Positions 20,286-22,812 of a DNA stretch of 22,812 nucleotides are shown here, piece by piece (position 1 is the stretch's first letter; every line of letters starts with the position of its first letter). The position numbers and the translations under genes are program-made. The notes under the pieces are model-generated. The model was not told where the DNA came from, did no database searches, and saw only the letters and a list, made by a program, of their open reading frames with translations. The stretch comes from Liolophura sinensis (taxonomy: Eukaryota; Mollusca; Polyplacophora; Chitonida; Chitonidae): the NCBI RefSeq assembly GCF_032854445.1, contig NW_027018477.1:1-22812 (forward strand). Reading direction: 5' to 3'.

Positions 20286-20835
20286 GATTATAAGTTATGT
20301 GCCCTTCGGTAGCCTAGAAGACGTCAAATCTTTGGGCCAAGCCCATTTAACTCATCCAGCAATTGTCTTACTTCTAAGTCGAAGACAAACTCAATGTCTT
20401 TATCTACATGTTGAAAAACCACACCATTTGTATATAAAAACAACAAGGTACTTGATACAGTCTGCTGTAAAAAGTACAATTAAACACTGACCCACATCAA
20501 TAAGGTGCCAAAAGATGCGCAATTGGGCCAGGCATCTCCAGCTGTTGAAAAATTGCAAATTTCCTTGGTTTCCATGGAGTAAGAGCCCTTGTTAGGCACG
20601 TGATTTTCACATAAATGCTCATTCAATTGTAGCTACAGCCAATAAGTGTTGGTCCGAGAGCAACGCGGTTTGCACCATTCGATTTCTCGTCACAAAATAC
20701 GTCGGATTAGCATCTTTACTAGCAGTATTTGGAATAGTTTTTCACTTTTGGATTTTTGCCTGGGCTTTTTGCTAATTCAATTCGGCTACATTTACTATGT
20801 AATATCGCGACTGGTCATTACTATAGTCAACTTTT
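20286..20835 (+). repeat. Monomer m38 (type B, m26-like back)
   Basis: 550 nt. It has TTAAAC, GAGCCCTTG, GTTAGGCAC and a GGAATAG variant near 20731 shared with m26. Indels begin to accumulate (CCAATAAGTG, CATCTTTAC, GTATTTGG). Confidence 0.95.
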
Positions 20836-21395
20836 GATTATAAGTTATGTGCCCTTCGGTAGCCCAGAAGACGTCAAATCTTTGGGCCAAGCCCATTTAA
20901 CTCATCCAGCAATTGTCTTACTTCTAAGTCGAAGGACAAACTCAATGTCTTTATCTACATGTTGAAAAACCACACCATTTGTATATAAAAAACACAAGGT
21001 ACTTGATACAGTCCTGCTGTAAAAAGTACAATTAAACACTGACCCCACATCAATAAGGTGCCAAAAGATGCGCAATTGGGCCAGGCATCTCCAGCTTTTG
21101 AAAAATTGCAAAATTTCCTTGGTTTGTCTCCATGGAGTAAGAGCCGTTGTTAGGCACGTGATTTTCACATAAATGCTCATTCAATTGTCGCTACAGCCAA
21201 AAATGTATTGGTCGGAGAGCAATCGCGGTTTGCACCATTCGATTTCTCGTCACAAAAATACGTCGGATTAGCCTCTTATCAGCAGCCATTGGAACAGTTT
21301 TTCCACTTTGGGATTTTTGCCTGGCTTTTTCCTAATTCAATTCGGCTACATTTACTATGTAATATCGCGACTGGTCATTACTATAATCAACTTTT
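20836..21395 (+). repeat. Monomer m39 (560 nt, indel-rich)
   Basis: This is the longest unit. Extra bases are in GAAGGAC, GTCCTGC, GACCCCAC, GCAAAATTTCC, GGTTTGTCTCCATGG (about 21120-21134, a 4-base insertion), AAAAATG, CAATCGCGG and CACAAAAATA. It has CCAGCTTTTG and the CTTTTTCCTAATTC variant shared with m27. Confidence 0.95.
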
Positions 21396-21946
21396 GATTA
21401 TAAGTTATGTGCCCTTCGGTAGCCCAGAAGACGTCAAATCTTTGGGCCAAGCCCATTTAACTCATCCAGCAATTGTCTTACTTCTAAGTCGAAGACAAAA
21501 CTCCAATGTCTTTATCTACATGTTGAAAAACCACACCATTTGTATATAAAAAACACAAGTACTTGATACAGTCTGCTGTAAAAAGTATAATTAAAACACT
21601 GACCCACATCAATAAGGTGCCAAAAGATGCGCAATTGGCCAGGCATCTCCAGCTTTTGAAAAATTGCAAATTTCCTTGGTTTCCATGGAGTAAGAGCCGT
21701 TGTTAGGCACGTGATTTTCACATAAATGCTCATTCAATTGTCGCTACAGCCAAAAGTATTGGTCGGAGAGCAACGCGGTTTGCACCATTCGATTTCTCGT
21801 CACAAAATAGCGCGGATTAGCCTCTTATTAGCAGCATTGGAACAGTTTTTCCACTTTTGGATTTTTGCCTGGGCTTTTTGCTAATTCAATTCGGCTACAT
21901 TTACTATGTAATATCGCGGACTGGCTCATTACTATAATCAACTTTT
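21396..21946 (+). repeat. Monomer m40 (m28-like)
   Basis: 551 nt. It has GTATAATT, CCAGCTTTTG, GTTAGGCAC with TCGCTACAGC, ATAGCGCGG (m28 has ATACGGCGG) and CTTATTAGCAGC. Several one-base indels are present. Confidence 0.95.
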
Positions 21947-22499
21947 GATTATAAGTTATGTGCCCTTCGGTAGCCCAGAAGACGTCAAATCTTTGGGCCA
22001 AGCCCATTTAACTCATCCAGCAATTGTCTTACTTCTAAGTCGAAGGACAAACTCAATGTCTTTATCTACATGTTGAAAAACACACACCATTTGTATATAA
22101 AAACAAAAAGGTACTTGATACAGTCTGCTGTAAAAAGTACAATTGAACACTGACCCACATCAATAAGGTGCCAAAAGATGGCGCAATTGGGCCAGGCATC
22201 TCCAGCTGTTGAAAAAATTGCAAATTTCCTTGGTTTCCATGGAGTAAGAGCCGTTGCTGGTCACGTGATTTTCACATAAATGCTCATTCAATTGTAGCTA
22301 CAGCCAAAAGTATTGGTCGGAGAGCAACGCGGTTTGCACCATTCGATTTCTCGTCACAAAATACGTCGGATTAGCCTCTTATCAGCAGCATTGGAACAGT
22401 TTTTCCACTTTTGGATTTTTGCCTGGTCCTTTTTGCTCAATAAATTCGCCTACATTTACTATGTAATATCGCTACTGGTCATTACTATAGTCAACTTTT
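21947..22499 (+). repeat. Monomer m41 (m29-like)
   Basis: 553 nt. It has TTGAAC, GCTGGTCAC with TAGCTACAGC, and the divergent block CTCAATAAATTCGCC and CGCTACTGG found in m29. Indels include GAAGGAC, AACACACACC, GATGGCGC and GGTCCTTTTTG. Confidence 0.95.
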
Positions 22500-22812
22500 G
22501 ATTATAAGTTATGTGCCCTTCGGTAGCCCAGAAGACGTCAAATCTTTGGGCCAAGCCCATTTAACTCATCCAGCAATTGTCTTACTTCTAAGTCGAACAC
22601 AAACTCAATGTCTTTATCTACATGTTGAAAAAACCACACCATTTGTATATAAAAAACACAAGGTACTTGATACAGTCTGCTGTAAAAAGTACAATTAAAC
22701 ACTGACCCACATCAATAAGGTGCCAAAAGATGCCGCAATTGGGCCAGGCATCTCCAGCTGTTGAAAAATTGCAAATTTCCTTGGTTTCCATGGAGTAAGA
22801 GCCGTTGTTAGG
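22500..22812 (+). repeat. Monomer m42 (m30-like, truncated by the window edge)
   Basis: Only the first 313 nt are present, ending in GTTGTTAGG. CGAACACAAAC near 22595 and TTAAAC match m30. Extra bases occur in GAAAAAACC and GATGCCGC. Confidence 0.95.

Larger units (their letters stand above)
1..22812 (+). repeat. Satellite DNA array, 548-bp unit, 42 copies
   Basis: The whole window is head-to-tail copies of one unit. The anchor TTATAAGTTATGTG recurs at 11, 561, 1107, 1653, 2203, 2748, 3295, 3844, 4394, 4942, 5491 and then almost every 548 bp to 20288, 20838, 21398, 21949 and 22502. All copies share orientation, and no non-repeat sequence interrupts them. Bases 1-8 are the end of a preceding unit and the right edge cuts unit 42. 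Units differ at about a dozen shared polymorphic sites that define type A, type B and recombinants. The unit length is not a multiple of 3 and stop codons occur in every frame, so this is not a repetitive protein gene. I do not recognise the family. Satellite identity is certain from the sequence; nuclear eukaryotic heterochromatin is inferred. Confidence 0.98.
21396..22812 (+). repeat. Second longer-range repeat, right copy (m40-m42, truncated)
   Basis: This segment carries the same rare variant series as 14805-16448 but with additional single-base insertions such as TCGCGGACTGGCTC near 21916 and GATGGCGC near 22178. It runs off the right edge of the window. The offset of 12 monomers is about 6.6 kb. 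Confidence 0.88.

Noticed and set aside
1-22812. A repetitive protein gene made of in-frame repeats
   Set aside because: 548 is not divisible by 3, so each unit shifts frame, and stop codons occur in all six frames within each unit.
1-22812. CRISPR array
   Set aside because: The repeat is 548 bp with no short-repeat/unique-spacer alternation; all intervening sequence is itself repeated.
1-22812. Tandem 5S rRNA, snRNA or spliced-leader gene cluster
   Set aside because: No 5S rRNA, U1, U2, U5 or known spliced-leader core could be read on either strand, and no Pol III A/B box was found.
1-22812. Rolling-circle or amplification artefact of one 548-bp circle
   Set aside because: Monomers differ by linked variants and form an ordered eight-monomer pattern, which copying a single circle would not create.
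1-22812. Array of transposons or solo LTRs
   Set aside because: Units abut directly without target-site duplications or terminal inverted repeats, no TG...CA ends define a unit, and no transposase or reverse transcriptase fragment is seen.

Overview
This 22.8 kb window is one uninterrupted tandem satellite array. I see no supportable protein-coding gene, tRNA, rRNA, transposon or CRISPR array. The unit is 548 bp. I located 42 successive copies by the shared start GATTATAAGTTATGTG: 41 full-length and one partial at the right edge, all in the same orientation. Both edges lie inside the repeat, so the array continues beyond the window. The unit is about 40% G+C by a hand count of 8221-8760. Long homogeneous arrays of this kind with higher-order organisation are typical of eukaryotic heterochromatin (centromeric, pericentromeric or subtelomeric). 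I therefore infer a eukaryotic nuclear genome but cannot name the organism or place the array on a chromosome. CpG is only mildly depleted (16 per 548 bp unit at 8229-8776, roughly 0.7 of expectation), which weakly argues against a heavily CpG-methylated germline.

Monomers fall into two main haplotypes and recombinants of them. Type A carries TTGAAC, GCTGGTCACGTGA, TCGCTACAGC and AAAAGTATT, usually with CTAATTCAATTCGG. Type B carries TTAAAC, GTTAGGCACGTGA, TAGCTACAGC and ATAAGTGTT, often with CTAATTAAATTCGG. The left part (9-10420, monomers m1-m19) is a higher-order repeat (HOR) of eight monomers in the order A-B-B-A-B-A-B-A, called h1-h8 here. It comprises a nine-monomer variant copy (9-4939), a clean eight-monomer copy of 4385 bp (4940-9324) and the first two monomers of a third copy (9325-10420). 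The extra monomer in the first copy (m5, 2201-2745) is a chimera of the two types.

From about 10.42 kb to the right edge (m20-m42) the eight-unit order is lost. Monomers there are mosaics of A and B alleles plus new alleles (GTATAATTAAAC, GCTGGGCAC, ATAAAAAACACAAGG, CTATATAATA). Only partial longer-range repeats remain: a shift of 12 monomers (14805-16448 matches 21396-22812) and a shift of 8-9 monomers (12613-14256 resembles 16997-19189).

Spacing between anchors is exactly 548 bp almost throughout 5.5-20.3 kb. In the first ~5 kb it varies from 545 to 550, and in the last ~2.5 kb from 550 to 560, because of many single-base indels. The simplest reading is that the window is a whole long-read contig with poorly polished ends.

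Each unit also carries short conserved motifs of unknown significance: an E-box CACGTG, a TATA-like TATATAAAA, three clustered T5 runs, a small hairpin and repeated CAATTG sites. The short open frames seen on both strands cross the unit without periodic coding logic (548 is not a multiple of 3) and are treated as non-coding. I found no undescribed biochemical system; the interest lies in the satellite family and its HOR architecture.
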